From positions 118,768 to 182,767 of the forward strand of contig NZ_CP022522.1 in assembly GCF_002850255.1 (NCBI RefSeq): a stretch of 64,000 bases of DNA, written 5' to 3'. Of the stretch, positions 19,859 to 30,219 are shown one piece after another (positions within the stretch are counted from its first letter, which is position 1; every line of letters starts with the position of its first letter). The notes beneath the pieces were generated by a model. That model saw only the letters and a program-made list of their open reading frames with translations. It was not told the DNA's origin and did no database searches. Origin of the DNA: Pseudoalteromonas sp. NC201. GTDB taxonomy: Bacteria > Pseudomonadota > Gammaproteobacteria > Enterobacterales > Alteromonadaceae. Both the position numbers and the translations under genes were made by a program.

Positions 19859-20908
19859 ATGAAAATTAAAACTTTGAGCTTACTAGTTGCGATGGCAGTA
19901 ACAGCCAATGCAAATGCAAACACCACTGAACCTACTGAAGGTGTATATCTTGGTGTATTCGGTGATTACTATGATGCTGACTGGCAAAATCACCGTGATA
20001 TGGCTGGCTTAGACGTAGAAGAGTCTACTGGTTGGGGTGCTGAAATCGGCTACCGTTTTGATAAATATTGGAGTGGTCGTCTTGAGTATGCAGACATGGA
20101 TTTTGATCTTGGTGGGATCAGCAATGGTTCACTAGACGCAGAGCGTTATGGTATCGATGGTTTATATCACTTTGATGGTGGCCCATTCTATGGTCTAGTG
20201 GGTATCAAAAAGATGAATCTGGACGTCATTTCAGACAACACTTTTGCTAACGTTGGTGCTGGTGTTCGTCACTACTTCACCGATCACTTGTTCGTGAATG
20301 CAGAAGCGGCAGTTTACCAAGGCTTAGAAGCAGGTTTTACTGATGTTGGCGGTAAAATTGGTATCAACTACTCATTCGGTAGCACGGCTAAAACGGAAGA
20401 AGTTGCACCTGCTCCGGCACCTGTAGTTGCAGAAGCACCACAAGACAGTGATAAAGACGGTGTAGTGGACAGCGAAGACAAATGTGCTAATACACCAATG
20501 ACGGATGCTGTTGATGCGTCAGGTTGTACTTTATATGAAACGAATGAAGACAAAGTAAATCTACTTGTTCGTTTCCCGCACGATGATGCTTCTTTCTCAC
20601 AGCAATATGTTGATGATATCAACGCGGTTGCTAAGTTCTTAAAAGAACATAAAAATGCAGATGTAGTGATTGAAGGTCACGCATCAGCAGTAGGTGATGC
20701 GGATTATAACCAAAAGCTTTCTGAGCGCCGCGCGAAAAACGTTGCTGAGAAACTCGTAGATATGGGTATTGATTCAATGCGTATTACCACAGTAGGCTAC
20801 GGTGAAGAGCGTTTGAAAAACCCAGCTAATACGCTTGAAGCGCATGCTGAAAACCGTCGCGTAGAAGCGCACGTTTCTTCTAAAGAGAAAGTAAAAGTTA
20901 AGCGTTAA
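19859..20908 (+). CDS. OmpA-family outer membrane protein
   Basis: About 349 residues. Two ATGs are adjacent (19856, 19859); the second is better spaced from GGGAAGGA. Signal peptide ends near ANANA-NTT. Residues about 25-175 form an eight-stranded barrel with recurring GxxxGYRF and YxLxGIK-type strands, then an Ala/Pro hinge (APAPAPVVAEAP), a thrombospondin type-3 calcium repeat (DSDKDGVVDSEDKC) and an OmpA C-terminal peptidoglycan-binding domain with NQKLSERRAKNVAEKL and the Arg of AENRRVEA. It anchors the outer membrane to the cell wall. A strong terminator follows. Confidence 0.92.
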   Translation: MKIKTLSLLVAMAVTANANANTTEPTEGVYLGVFGDYYDADWQNHRDMAGLDVEESTGWGAEIGYRFDKYWSGRLEYADMDFDLGGISNGSLDAERYGIDGLYHFDGGPFYGLVGIKKMNLDVISDNTFANVGAGVRHYFTDHLFVNAEAAVYQGLEAGFTDVGGKIGINYSFGSTAKTEEVAPAPAPVVAEAPQDSDKDGVVDSEDKCANTPMTDAVDASGCTLYETNEDKVNLLVRFPHDDASFSQQYVDDINAVAKFLKEHKNADVVIEGHASAVGDADYNQKLSERRAKNVAEKLVDMGIDSMRITTVGYGEERLKNPANTLEAHAENRRVEAHVSSKEKVKVKR

Positions 20909-20926
20909 TTTTTACTTAACTTATGC

Positions 20927-20953
20927 AAAAAGGCTCCTTCGGGAGCCTTTTTT
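20927..20953 (+). terminator. Rho-independent terminator of the ompA-like gene
   Basis: AAAAAGGCTCC-TTCG-GGAGCCTTTTTT: long stem, stable TTCG tetraloop and T-run. Confidence 0.93.
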
Positions 20954-21218
20954 AATCCTACCAAGCGTACCTTTTCGCAAAATTAAAATGATTCTCGTTT
21001 GACTAATATTCATCAAAATATACTTGTTTCGGTATGCTTATTCATTGTATTTATAGTGACTATAAGGCGAGGTATCGCATGCAAGATTTTCATCTATACT
21101 CAAAGACCTTATAATTGTTCATTATATTTTATGGTCAAGGGAATGGTTCAGCCGATTGCATCAATAATCGCAGCCAGATCATTTACTTGTCTGTCCACGT
21201 CACCAAGAGGGCAATATT

Positions 21219-23816
21219 GTGCTTCAAGAATATCGTAAACACGTAGAAGAGCGTGCCGCGCAAGGTATCGTGCCTAAGCCGTTAGACGCGCAGCAAACTG
21301 CTGACCTTATCGAATTACTAAAAACTCCACCTGCAGGTGAAGAAGAGTTCATCGTTGATCTATTTATCAACCGTGTACCGCCAGGTGTAGATGATGCCGC
21401 TTACGTAAAAGCAGGCTTTTTGGCTGCAGTAGCGAAAGGCGAAGCTGAATCACCACTCATTTCAAAAGAGTATGCAGCTGAACTACTTGGCACTATGCTT
21501 GGTGGTTACAACATCGCGCCTATGATCGACCTACTAGACGACGCAGCACTTGCACCTATCGTTGCTAAGGGTTTATCTCATACACTACTGATGTTTGACG
21601 CATTCTACGATGTAGAAGAAAAAGCAAAAGCAGGCAATGAGTTTGCTAAGCAAGTGATTGAGTCATGGGCAAATGCAGAATGGTTTCTTGAGAAGCCAGC
21701 CGTTGCAGACAAGATTTCAGTGACTGTATTCAAAGTAACGGGTGAGACAAATACAGATGACTTGTCTCCAGCACCAGATGCTTGGTCTCGTCCAGATATC
21801 CCATTACACGCACTGGCTATGCTTAAAAACGAGCGTGACGGTATCAACCCTGATAAGCCAGGTGAAGTAGGTCCAATTGCACAACTGGAAGCGCTTAATG
21901 GTAAAGGTTTACCGCTAGCGTACGTAGGTGACGTTGTTGGTACAGGCTCATCTCGTAAATCTGCAACTAACTCCGTACTTTGGTTCATGGGTGATGACAT
22001 TCCATTCGTACCAAACAAGCGCGTTGGCGGTGTGTGTCTAGGTGGTAAAATCGCGCCAATCTTCTTCAATACCATGGAAGATTCAGGTGCACTACCGATT
22101 GAGCTTCCAGTTGACGAACTAAACATGGGCGACCAAATCGACATCTTCCCATACGAAGGTGTGGTTAAGCGTCACGGTACTGACGAAGTTATCTCAACGT
22201 TCTCACTGAAATCAGACGTAATTCTTGATGAAGTACGTGCTGGTGGCCGTATTCCACTGATCATCGGTCGTGGTCTAACTGATAAAGCTCGTGCTTCACT
22301 AGGCCTAGAAGCTGAAGATATCTTCCGTAAGCCTAAGTTAGTGGCTGATTCTGGTAAAGGCTTTACGCTTGCACAGAAGATGGTTGGTAAAGCATGTAAC
22401 ATGGCAGGTGTACGCCCAGGTCAATACTGTGAGCCAACAATGACAACAGTAGGTTCTCAGGATACTACGGGTCCAATGACGCGTGATGAGCTTAAAGATC
22501 TTGCTTGTCTTGGCTTCTCTGCTGACCTTACAATGCAGTCATTCTGTCATACCTCAGCTTATCCTAAGCCAATCGATGTAAACACACACCACACACTTCC
22601 TGATTTCATCATGAACCGTGGCGGTGTATCACTACGCCCTGGTGACGGTGTTATCCACTCATGGCTAAACCGTATGCTACTTCCAGATACAGTAGGTACA
22701 GGTGGTGACTCACATACTCGTTTCCCGTTAGGTATTTCATTCCCAGCCGGTTCAGGTGCAGTAGCGTTTGCAGCAGCAACGGGCGTAATGCCGTTGGATA
22801 TGCCTGAGTCAATCCTTGTTCGTTTTAAAGGTGAAATGCAGCCGGGTATCACATTACGTGACCTAGTACACGCTATCCCTTACTATGCAATCCAGCAAGG
22901 TCTATTGACGGTTGAGAAAAAAGGTAAGATCAACGAATTCTCTGGTCGCATCCTTGAAATCGAAGGTGTTGAGCATTTAACGGTTGAGCAAGCGTTCGAA
23001 TTATCTGACGCATCTGCAGAGCGTAGTGCGGCAGGTTGTACTGTTAAGCTTTCACAAGCGTCTATCGAAGAGTACCTAAACTCTAATATCGTGATGCTTA
23101 AGTGGATGATCTCTGAAGGCTATGGTGATGTACGTACCATTGAGCGTCGTATCACTAAGATGGAAGAGTGGCTAGCGAATCCTGAGCTAATGACTGCTGA
23201 CGCGGATGCAGAATACGCGCACACCATTGAGATTGATCTTGCTGATATCAAAGAGCCAATCCTTTGTGCACCAAATGACCCTGATGACGCTCGTCTACTT
23301 TCAGCGGTAACTGGTGAGAAGATCGACGAAGTATTCATCGGCTCTTGTATGACTAACATCGGTCACTTCCGTGCAGCTGGTAAACTACTGGATAATTTCG
23401 GTGGTCGTCTACCAACGCAACTATGGGTTGCTCCACCAACGAAGATGGACCGCGATCAGTTAACTGACGAAGGTTACTACGGTATTTACGGTCGTGTAGG
23501 TGCACGTATCGAAACTCCAGGATGTTCACTATGTATGGGTAACCAGGCACGTGTTGCTGATAAAGCAACGGTTGTTTCTACCTCGACTCGTAACTTCCCT
23601 AACCGTTTAGGTACGGGTGCAAACGTATTCCTTGCATCAGCAGAGCTTGCAGCGGTAGCTGCTATTCTTGGTAAACTACCAACACCTGCTGAATATCAAG
23701 AGTATGCAGAGAAGATCAATGCAACGGCTGCGGACACTTACCGTTACTTGAACTTCCATAAGATGCCTCAGTACACTAAAAAGGCAGACTCAGTGATCAT
23801 TCAACAAGCGGTTTAA
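21219..23816 (+). CDS. acnB: Bifunctional aconitate hydratase 2 / 2-methylisocitrate dehydratase
   Basis: 865 residues from GTG 21219 with AAGAGGG upstream. TCA-cycle interconversion of citrate and isocitrate. The AcnB order is present: N-terminal HEAT-like domain (to about 160), the swivel domain with [16 protein letters not shown] (about 233-248), then the catalytic part with [12 protein letters not shown] and [12 protein letters not shown] supplying the three 4Fe-4S Cys. Codon usage is highly biased, as for an abundant enzyme. The 265-bp stretch between the upstream terminator and this start must contain its promoter; a 79-codon frame there overlaps the acnB start and is not a gene. Confidence 0.97.
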   Translation: MLQEYRKHVEERAAQGIVPKPLDAQQTADLIELLKTPPAGEEEFIVDLFINRVPPGVDDAAYVKAGFLAAVAKGEAESPLISKEYAAELLGTMLGGYNIAPMIDLLDDAALAPIVAKGLSHTLLMFDAFYDVEEKAKAGNEFAKQVIESWANAEWFLEKPAVADKISVTVFKVTGETNTDDLSPAPDAWSRPDIPLHALAMLKNERDGINPDKPGEVGPIAQLEALNGKGLPLAYVGDVVGTGSSRKSATNSVLWFMGDDIPFVPNKRVGGVCLGGKIAPIFFNTMEDSGALPIELPVDELNMGDQIDIFPYEGVVKRHGTDEVISTFSLKSDVILDEVRAGGRIPLIIGRGLTDKARASLGLEAEDIFRKPKLVADSGKGFTLAQKMVGKACNMAGVRPGQYCEPTMTTVGSQDTTGPMTRDELKDLACLGFSADLTMQSFCHTSAYPKPIDVNTHHTLPDFIMNRGGVSLRPGDGVIHSWLNRMLLPDTVGTGGDSHTRFPLGISFPAGSGAVAFAAATGVMPLDMPESILVRFKGEMQPGITLRDLVHAIPYYAIQQGLLTVEKKGKINEFSGRILEIEGVEHLTVEQAFELSDASAERSAAGCTVKLSQASIEEYLNSNIVMLKWMISEGYGDVRTIERRITKMEEWLANPELMTADADAEYAHTIEIDLADIKEPILCAPNDPDDARLLSAVTGEKIDEVFIGSCMTNIGHFRAAGKLLDNFGGRLPTQLWVAPPTKMDRDQLTDEGYYGIYGRVGARIETPGCSLCMGNQARVADKATVVSTSTRNFPNRLGTGANVFLASAELAAVAAILGKLPTPAEYQEYAEKINATAADTYRYLNFHKMPQYTKKADSVIIQQAV

Positions 23817-23842
23817 TTACTCGCTCTAGAATACATTGAAAG

Positions 23843-23871
23843 AAAAAAGCCAGCGCATGCTGGCTTTTTTT
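23843..23871 (+). terminator. Rho-independent terminator of acnB
   Basis: AAAAAAGCCAGC-GCAT-GCTGGCTTTTTT, 12-bp stem and T-run 27 bp after the stop. Confidence 0.93.
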
Positions 23872-24061
23872 ATGCACATAAAGCACTCAAGTTAAATGGT
23901 GTTATCAAGCATTATTTTAAATCTAGATAAGTAATCTATTAAAGTGGCTATAAGTGGGTTTTTATTGCGTTTTGCTTGTTAAAATCCCGTTTTTTTAAAC
24001 AGTAATTTTCTCTGGTTTTATTAGAATTGTCGGCAAATTCTCATCAATGGGCGAGAGGATC

Positions 24062-24694
24062 ATGACAACAGTAAACAACCAGAATTTATTACAACTACGC
24101 TTTTTACCGCAGTCACATATCGACGCAGTTAAGCCTTTCTTCAATCAACTTCCAGATAACCCTTATGCCGATGGTGCATTCAGAAAGCGCCGCTATTCAG
24201 TGGTTAAATTCACTGACGGTGAAGTGACATTGCAGCCGACTAAGGCTTTCGTGCAAGACGACTCAATTAATACTTTCCAAGGTAATATTGAGCGTGTTTA
24301 CGAAAACCTTGAGCAGGACATGTTAAACACCGATGGCTTTAAGCATATGCTTGCTGAATTTAAAGCCATGACGGGAATTGCAGATGATACCAGCATAGAA
24401 GTGCATCAGTTTCGCATGTTAGCGATTGAAAGCGATACCCCTCCTGCGCCAGAAGGTGTGCACCAAGATGGCTTTGACCATGTCTGTGTCTGCGGTGTTT
24501 CTCACGAAAATATTGCTGGTGGCGAGCTATTGGTTTATGAGCACAAAGAAGCTGAGCCCTGTTTCAAAATGGAAATCAAAGATGGTTTATTTGCACTGGT
24601 GAATGACCGTGAAGTGTGGCATAACGCAACACCGATGAACAAGCTAGATGCCGAGCAAGTCGGTTACCTAGACTGCTTCGTATTTACAGCCTAA
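24062..24694 (+). CDS. 2-oxoglutarate/Fe(II) dioxygenase, BsmA/IDO-type family
   Basis: 210 residues from ATG 24062, with GAGAGG upstream; an in-frame start 15 bases earlier has no ribosome-binding site. The facial triad is His134-x-Asp136 (GVHQDGFDH) and His187 (EVWHNATP), in the layout of the 2OG-Fe_Oxy_2 family, which includes the Bacillus isoleucine 4-hydroxylase and E. coli BsmA. The substrate is probably a free amino acid or other small molecule. It is 9 nt upstream of a PLP enzyme, so the two probably act in sequence on the same metabolite. Confidence 0.78.
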   Translation: MTTVNNQNLLQLRFLPQSHIDAVKPFFNQLPDNPYADGAFRKRRYSVVKFTDGEVTLQPTKAFVQDDSINTFQGNIERVYENLEQDMLNTDGFKHMLAEFKAMTGIADDTSIEVHQFRMLAIESDTPPAPEGVHQDGFDHVCVCGVSHENIAGGELLVYEHKEAEPCFKMEIKDGLFALVNDREVWHNATPMNKLDAEQVGYLDCFVFTA

Positions 24695-24703
24695 GAGGGT
24701 AGT

Positions 24704-25939
24704 ATGGATTTAAATCAAGTGCGTCGTCAGTTCCCTGCGCTTATGCAAAGTATTGGTGGAGCCGCGCCAATTTTCCTTGATGGTCCGGGTGGCTCTCAAG
24801 TACCGCAATCCGTATTGAGCGCGATGTCTGCTTACCTTGGTTATTTTAACTCTAACTTAGGTGGTGCATTTTTCTCGAGCGATAAGACCGTCAGTTTGAT
24901 GAGTGAAGCGCGCCAAGCGGTTGCGGACTTACTCAATGCGCCAAGTGCAGATCAAATTGTATTTGGTGCCAACATGACTAGCTTAACCTTTAGCTTTAGC
25001 CGTGCGCTATCTCGCGAATGGCAAGCAGGTGATGAAGTTATTGTGACCAATGCCGATCACTATTCAAACGTTTCTTCATGGCGTCAAGCTGCCGAAGATA
25101 AAGGTGCGACGGTACATGCGGTGCGTATTAATGAAACCGATTGCACGCTTGATCTTGCGCATTTTGAATCACTACTAAATGCCAAGACTAAGTTAGTTGC
25201 GGTGACGTATGCATCGAATACAACGGGCTCAATCAACGATATCAAACGCATTGTGGAGCTTGCGCACCAAGTTGGTGCATTGGTATATGTTGATGCTGTG
25301 CATTATGCACCTCATGAGCTAATCGATGTACAAGGTTTGGATTGCGACTTCCTTGCGTGCTCTGCTTATAAGTTCTTTGGTCCGCATGTGGGCATTGTTT
25401 ATGGTAAGCGTGAGCATTTAGAAGGTTTTACTCCGTATAAGGTGGAGCCGGCAAAAGACATTATCCCAGGCCGCTGGGAAACTGGTACGCAGAGTTTCGA
25501 AGGACTAGCGGGTGTTGTTGCGGCGATTGACTACATTGCTTCACTTAGCGAGATGAGTGTAGATGCACCACGCCGTGAGAAACTGGTTGAGGCGTTTGCA
25601 CGCACAAAAGCGCATGAGATGCAGCTTAGCCAGCACTTCTTAACGCGTTTAGCCGAATTTAAAAAGATTAAACTTTTTGGTATCGAGTCACGTGAGCGAC
25701 TCGCTGAGCGTACACCAACGTTTGCTTTGACATTTGATGGCATCGAGCCACGTACCGTGTCGGAATTCTTAGGTAAAAAGCACATGTGCGTATGGGATGG
25801 TAATTTCTACGCCCAAGGGCTTTGCGAGCAGCTAGGGGTGATGGATAAAGGTGGGGTTGTTCGCATCGGTTGTATGCATTACAACACCATAGAAGAACTA
25901 GATAGCTTGTTTGATGCATTCAGTGAGTTGTTAGCATAA
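24704..25939 (+). CDS. Class V aminotransferase / cysteine desulfurase-like PLP enzyme
   Basis: 411 residues; start preceded by AAGAGGG. The PLP lysine is Lys223 in CSAYKFFGPHVG, with FLDGPGGSQVP near the N-terminus and YVDAVHYAPHE (Asp197, cofactor nitrogen contact). The sequence fits the 'cysteine desulfurase-like' subfamily rather than IscS/SufS, because the long mobile catalytic-Cys loop is not evident. Coupling to the dioxygenase suggests cleavage, transamination or desulfuration of a hydroxylated amino acid; the reaction is unknown. Confidence 0.8.
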   Translation: MDLNQVRRQFPALMQSIGGAAPIFLDGPGGSQVPQSVLSAMSAYLGYFNSNLGGAFFSSDKTVSLMSEARQAVADLLNAPSADQIVFGANMTSLTFSFSRALSREWQAGDEVIVTNADHYSNVSSWRQAAEDKGATVHAVRINETDCTLDLAHFESLLNAKTKLVAVTYASNTTGSINDIKRIVELAHQVGALVYVDAVHYAPHELIDVQGLDCDFLACSAYKFFGPHVGIVYGKREHLEGFTPYKVEPAKDIIPGRWETGTQSFEGLAGVVAAIDYIASLSEMSVDAPRREKLVEAFARTKAHEMQLSQHFLTRLAEFKKIKLFGIESRERLAERTPTFALTFDGIEPRTVSEFLGKKHMCVWDGNFYAQGLCEQLGVMDKGGVVRIGCMHYNTIEELDSLFDAFSELLA

Positions 25940-25944
25940 TACAA

Positions 25945-25966
25945 AGTGGGAGCTACGGCTCCCACT
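25945..25966. terminator. Hairpin between convergent genes
   Basis: AGTGGGAGC-TACG-GCTCCCACT, a 9-bp perfect stem in the 33-bp gap between the PLP gene and the cNMP-binding gene. T-rich sequence follows on the minus strand (TTTGTATT), so it serves at least that direction. Confidence 0.6.
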
Positions 25967-25972
25967 GCTCAT

Positions 25973-26464
25973 TTAGGTTTCTTGCCCTTCAATAAATGCA
26001 TTGAGCTTAGCAATGCGATGGCTCATACCTTCAATGAGCTTATCTTTGATTTTTTCCCGGATCACATTAGGCAAGCGTGTTAATGCATCTGGGGTTATCG
26101 CCAATATGATGCTGTCTTTTAACGCTTGTGCGCTAGTGCTGCGTTCTCGGTTAGTGATAAATGCACCTTCACCTAAAAACTCTCCAGGACCAACTTTACC
26201 TAAATCATGGGCCGCATCTTGTTTAAAAATCAAAAACTCACCGCTTAATACAATATACAGGCGATTGTCTTTTTCAAAGCGTTTGAAAGCATGACGCTCT
26301 TGTTGCACCAGATATAAGTGACCAAAAGACTCAAGCAACACCTGGCGCTCGGCAAGCGTAAACTCTTTAAAAAAAGCTAAGCGATTGATGATCTCTAGTT
26401 GTTTAAACAGTGGGACATTTTCAAGTAACTTCATGCAACCCATTCGGTAATCAAATTTATTCAT
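25973..26464 (-). CDS. Cyclic nucleotide-binding domain protein
   Basis: 163 residues with a single CRP-type cNMP-binding beta-roll: LYIVLSGEFLIFKQ and the phosphate-binding cassette GPGEFLGEGAF (about 92-102), then RSTSAQALKDSIILAIT. There is no C-terminal helix-turn-helix, so it is not a CRP-like transcription factor; it would act as a stand-alone nucleotide sensor or adaptor. The usual cassette Arg is replaced by a different sequence (ITNRERS), so cyclic AMP binding is not certain. Confidence 0.75.
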   Translation of the reverse strand: MNKFDYRMGCMKLLENVPLFKQLEIINRLAFFKEFTLAERQVLLESFGHLYLVQQERHAFKRFEKDNRLYIVLSGEFLIFKQDAAHDLGKVGPGEFLGEGAFITNRERSTSAQALKDSIILAITPDALTRLPNVIREKIKDKLIEGMSHRIAKLNAFIEGQET

Positions 26465-26559
26465 GAATATTGCGTGCTTTTGACTTTCTCGTCAATGATT
26501 ACCCCCCATTTGCAGGTTGATTCTGAGGTATGAATACAAGCTGCTGTGAATAAATCAAC

Positions 26560-27585
26560 TCACCAGTTGCAGTTGAGTAACTTTTTGACCCACACAGGAT
26601 CTGCTTTTGAACTACTCAGTGAAAACGCGTTTTGCTTAAATGCTGATGCATCTAGACGCACATTCATTGGTATAGCTAAGTGTGTTTTTAATAATCGCTT
26701 CAAGCCTAAGTCATCTATTTTCAAAAAAGATGCCGCTAACTTGGCTTTTTCTGATCCGTTGAGGTGGCTTCCTTGGGAAAACGCCTGTCCTGCTTTTATC
26801 CAGTCAAGATAAGCCGATCGAGACTCATTTAAGTAATCCTCTGTTAGTGCTTGTAATCTAGGCTGGAGGCGTTGATAAAGGGCTTCATCTTTGCTTAACA
26901 CCGCGACGAGTAGAAGATTGAGACCGGAATTTAAAACGGCTGACTTGACTGTGGCTAGCTGGAAAAGTTCAAAAGCATGCTGAAGGGCTGATTTTGCATC
27001 TGTTAAGCTATTGGCATCTAGATGCAGCACCCCTAAGTTGTTGTAGATAGAAGCCATGGCTATATTATCAGGGAGTTGCTCTGCGACCTTGATTGCTTGA
27101 GCGTAAATGGCGCTTGCTTTTGGGTATCGTCCTTGTTCTCTGAGTGTATTTGCTTGTCCATTTAATACCCTCAGCTGTTGCTTCAAATTAGTTGTGTATT
27201 TAAGTGCGCAAGTATAGGCTTGTGTGGCGTCTTCCAGGCGATTTGCACGTCTAAGCAAAGTTGCGGATAAAAAGGTGATTTGGAAAAGCTCGCCTCGAAA
27301 CTCAGCAGTCTGAGAAAGCTCAAAAAGCCGTGCCACAGGCTGTTGCGCAACATCATTGTTTCGCAGCAGCATTAGTGCTGTAGCTTCTAAAAGCTGTCTT
27401 TTGATATATTGAGCTTTATTCGTTTGCCTGTCTGGCTCAACCTGCTGAATGATTTGTAAAGCACGAGCAGGGTCTTTGTTGAGAAAATACTCGGCTCTAT
27501 CATATTCATAGGTATGCTCTACCTTAGCTTCTCCTGCACCTAAAGCACTTGAGATTATTATTAAAGCGACTATAAAAGATGACAC
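26560..27585 (-). CDS. Tetratricopeptide-repeat protein, exported
   Basis: About 341 residues from a GTG start with a short hydrophobic N-terminus (SSFIVALIIISSALGAG) that looks like a signal peptide. Several TPR units follow: ALQIIQQVEPD, ATQAYTCALKYT, GRYPKASAIYAQAIKVAEQL, ASIYNNLGVLHLDANSLTDAKSAL (each helix pair about 34-40 residues). TPR arrays bind partner proteins; no catalytic domain is present. No clear ribosome-binding site precedes the start, which is therefore uncertain. Function unknown. Confidence 0.65.
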   Translation of the reverse strand: MSSFIVALIIISSALGAGEAKVEHTYEYDRAEYFLNKDPARALQIIQQVEPDRQTNKAQYIKRQLLEATALMLLRNNDVAQQPVARLFELSQTAEFRGELFQITFLSATLLRRANRLEDATQAYTCALKYTTNLKQQLRVLNGQANTLREQGRYPKASAIYAQAIKVAEQLPDNIAMASIYNNLGVLHLDANSLTDAKSALQHAFELFQLATVKSAVLNSGLNLLLVAVLSKDEALYQRLQPRLQALTEDYLNESRSAYLDWIKAGQAFSQGSHLNGSEKAKLAASFLKIDDLGLKRLLKTHLAIPMNVRLDASAFKQNAFSLSSSKADPVWVKKLLNCNW

Positions 27586-27730
27586 ACTAGCACTATTTAA
27601 CTGGACCTAACTTAGAGAGTGTAGACTGTTCTGATGGATTTTTAAAGTCACTTATATATCATTAGGTTAAGTTATTTTTCTGACTTGATTGCTGCCCACG
27701 TAGCGGAACTATGTGACTCAAGCAATCGAG

Positions 27731-29128
27731 TCAGTCCTGAATATTTCTCTCTTTTAGTTTTCTGGTCAATGTATTGCGTCCCCAGCCTATCTTTAACGCC
27801 GCATCTTGCTTATGACCATGACAGGCATTGAGTGCGGATTTGATCAGTCGTGTTTCTAATTGTGCCTGTACATCGGGCCAAATATGGTCTTTTCCTTTAC
27901 GTAACTCTGAGTCTAACCAAGTTTGGAATGCGTCCAGCCAATTGCCATGCTCTAAGGCGTCAATCTGTTGTGGCTTTTCTAGCTCTTCGGGCAGATCCGC
28001 AGGGGTGACAAGTTCACCCGGGGCCATTACCGTTAACCAACGGCAGGTGTTTTCCAATTGCCTAACGTTGCCAGGCCAATGATACGCCTGCATTTTTTGC
28101 AGAGCATGTTTGGAGATGATTTTTGGCTCGGCTTTTAGCTCCTTTGCGCTTTTTGCAAGAAAGTGATCGCACAGGGCGGCGATATCTTCAGGGCGTTCAC
28201 GTAAGGCTGGTAGTTTTAACCTGACGACATTGAGGCGGTGAAATAAGTCTTCACGGAATTTACCTTGCTTGACCAGTGTCTCTAAGTCTTGATGGGTAGC
28301 CGCGACGATACGGACATCGACTTTCACACTGTTGTGGCCACCAACCCGATAAAACTCACCATCGGCGAGTACGCGCAATAGCCGAGTCTGCACGTCCAGT
28401 GGCATATCACCGATTTCATCTAAAAATAGGGTGCCGCCATCGGCTTGCTCAAAGCGGCCACGGCGCATGCTGTCAGCGCCAGTAAAAGCGCCTTTTTCAT
28501 GGCCGAACAACTCAGACTCGACGAGATCTTTGGGAATGGCGGCCATATTGAGCGCGATAAAAGAAGCCTCTTTGCGCGGGCTGTGATTGTGCAGTGCGCC
28601 TGCCACAAGCTCTTTACCCGTACCAGATTCGCCGTTAATCAATACACTCATGCTTGAAGCGGAAAGTTTACCGATGGCGCGGAACACTTCCTGCATCGCT
28701 GGGGCTTCACCAATAATGTCGGGGCTATTGGCTTTTTCACTTTGGCGCTTTTGCTTTTTAGTTTGCTGGCCTGCACGAAATGCACGTTGCACAAGGGAAA
28801 TGGCCTCGTTTAAGTCGAAAGGTTTGGCGAGATATTCAAACGCCCCTTTTTTAAATGCGTTGACCGCAGAGTCCAAGTCCGAGTGCGCGGTCATAATGAT
28901 CACCGGCAAGTTTGGGTAGAGCCCTGCAATTTTATCTAACAAGGCCATGCCATCGATACCTGGCATACGTACATCTGAGATCAGCACCGCGGGTTGCTCA
29001 TATTCAAGCGCGGTCAATACATCTTGACCACTGGCGAAGCTCTCGGTTTCAAACTCAGCTCGCTTTAATGCCTTTTCTAAAACAAATCGGATTGAAGCGT
29101 CATCATCGACTAACCAAACTGATTTCAT
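27731..29128 (-). CDS. ntrC: Nitrogen regulation response regulator NtrC
   Basis: 465 residues. Receiver domain with the phospho-acceptor Asp in ISDVRMPG; AAA+ sigma-54 activation domain with Walker A GESGTGKELVA, the sigma-54-contacting GAFTGAD loop and Walker B GGTLFLDEIGDM; C-terminal Fis-type helix-turn-helix (AALKIGWGRNTLTRKLKE). Phospho-NtrC binds enhancer sites such as those upstream of glnA and drives sigma-54 transcription in nitrogen limitation. The start overlaps the ntrB stop by ATGA. Confidence 0.96.
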   Translation of the reverse strand: MKSVWLVDDDASIRFVLEKALKRAEFETESFASGQDVLTALEYEQPAVLISDVRMPGIDGMALLDKIAGLYPNLPVIIMTAHSDLDSAVNAFKKGAFEYLAKPFDLNEAISLVQRAFRAGQQTKKQKRQSEKANSPDIIGEAPAMQEVFRAIGKLSASSMSVLINGESGTGKELVAGALHNHSPRKEASFIALNMAAIPKDLVESELFGHEKGAFTGADSMRRGRFEQADGGTLFLDEIGDMPLDVQTRLLRVLADGEFYRVGGHNSVKVDVRIVAATHQDLETLVKQGKFREDLFHRLNVVRLKLPALRERPEDIAALCDHFLAKSAKELKAEPKIISKHALQKMQAYHWPGNVRQLENTCRWLTVMAPGELVTPADLPEELEKPQQIDALEHGNWLDAFQTWLDSELRKGKDHIWPDVQAQLETRLIKSALNACHGHKQDAALKIGWGRNTLTRKLKERNIQD

Positions 29129-30207
29129 TGCACGTTTCCTGTTTCGGTGTTGTCAAAGGGAAGGTAGATACTGAACTCAGTGTGTCCTGGCCAACTATCG
29201 CATTCGATAAATCCTTGGTGTTGCTCTACCAAAGTTTGCGCGATAGAGAGCCCAAGTCCAGAGCCTCCTTCTTTATTCGTGATCATCGGAAAGAACAATG
29301 TCTCTTTTACCTCATCGGCGATCCCTGGACCGTTGTCGCTGATACGGATGAGTAATGCTTTTTTCAATAGTCGCTCACCATGATGAAGACGGTGTTTAAT
29401 GCGCGTTGTTATGGTGATCGTACCGTCATGCTGTAGCGCTTGTTGAGCATTGCGTAGCATATTCAGCAGAACCTGCTGAATTTTGGCTTGATCTATCACG
29501 ATAGCCGGAATACTGGGATCATAATCTTTTACCAAGGTGATATCGGCATCGCGCTCCAAGGTGGTTAACTTTATCACCGATTCTAACGCCTGATGGATAT
29601 TACACGGCTCTTTTTGTGGTAACTGATTGGGTCCAAGCAATCTATCTACCAACTCGCGCAATCTATCTGCTTGCTCAATAATGAGCGTGGCACATTCTTC
29701 CCGTTCTTGTTGATCAGTTTCGTACTGCAATAATTGCGCCGCACCGCGGATCCCACCAAGTGGATTTTTTATTTCATGAGCAAGACCACGAATGAGATTT
29801 CGAGCTGCTTGAAATTGGTGCATTTGATTGGATGCTTGGTCATAACGCAGGGCATCATCAACACGGCGACATTCCACTAAAATGAACGCCTCTTCTGCAA
29901 GGTAAACTCGTCTGGCATGCAGACTTAGTGTCGCAACACGATTATCTACAAATACCACGTCTACCCTGTGTTGCTGGCAGTCTACACCATCTTGTAGCAC
30001 GTATTTAGAGAGCCGTGGCAAGTCTATATGATGATGATTAAACACACTATCAATCGCCAGTCCAACAAGCCGTTTAGTGCTGAGTCCCAGTAGTTCACTA
30101 CTGCTGTAATTGGCATAGTGGATCATTAAATTTTGATCGAGCACTAAAATCGCGGTTGAGAGAGATTGCCAAACTTTATCCAAGTCAATCGAGTTATGTT
30201 GATCCAT
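29125..30207 (-). CDS. ntrB: Nitrogen regulation sensor kinase NtrB
   Basis: 360 residues: PAS domain (about 10-110), HisKA with the phosphorylated His in GLAHEIKNPLGG, and an HATPase domain with DNGPGI and GSGLGLSIAQ. Soluble, no membrane segments, as expected. It phosphorylates or dephosphorylates NtrC under control of the PII protein. An NtrC-type palindrome sits 13 bp upstream of its start, suggesting autoregulation of ntrBC. Confidence 0.95.
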   Translation of the reverse strand: MDQHNSIDLDKVWQSLSTAILVLDQNLMIHYANYSSSELLGLSTKRLVGLAIDSVFNHHHIDLPRLSKYVLQDGVDCQQHRVDVVFVDNRVATLSLHARRVYLAEEAFILVECRRVDDALRYDQASNQMHQFQAARNLIRGLAHEIKNPLGGIRGAAQLLQYETDQQEREECATLIIEQADRLRELVDRLLGPNQLPQKEPCNIHQALESVIKLTTLERDADITLVKDYDPSIPAIVIDQAKIQQVLLNMLRNAQQALQHDGTITITTRIKHRLHHGERLLKKALLIRISDNGPGIADEVKETLFFPMITNKEGGSGLGLSIAQTLVEQHQGFIECDSWPGHTEFSIYLPFDNTETGNVQ

Positions 30208-30219
30208 ATATGTTCACCG

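Noticed and set aside
20999..21238. 79-codon plus-strand frame between the ompA-like gene and acnB
   Set aside because: It runs into the acnB start in another frame, has no good ribosome-binding site and no recognisable sequence.
21605..22144. 179-codon open frame antisense to acnB
   Set aside because: It lies wholly inside the highly conserved, strongly codon-biased acnB gene on the opposite strand and matches no family; it is a codon-bias shadow.
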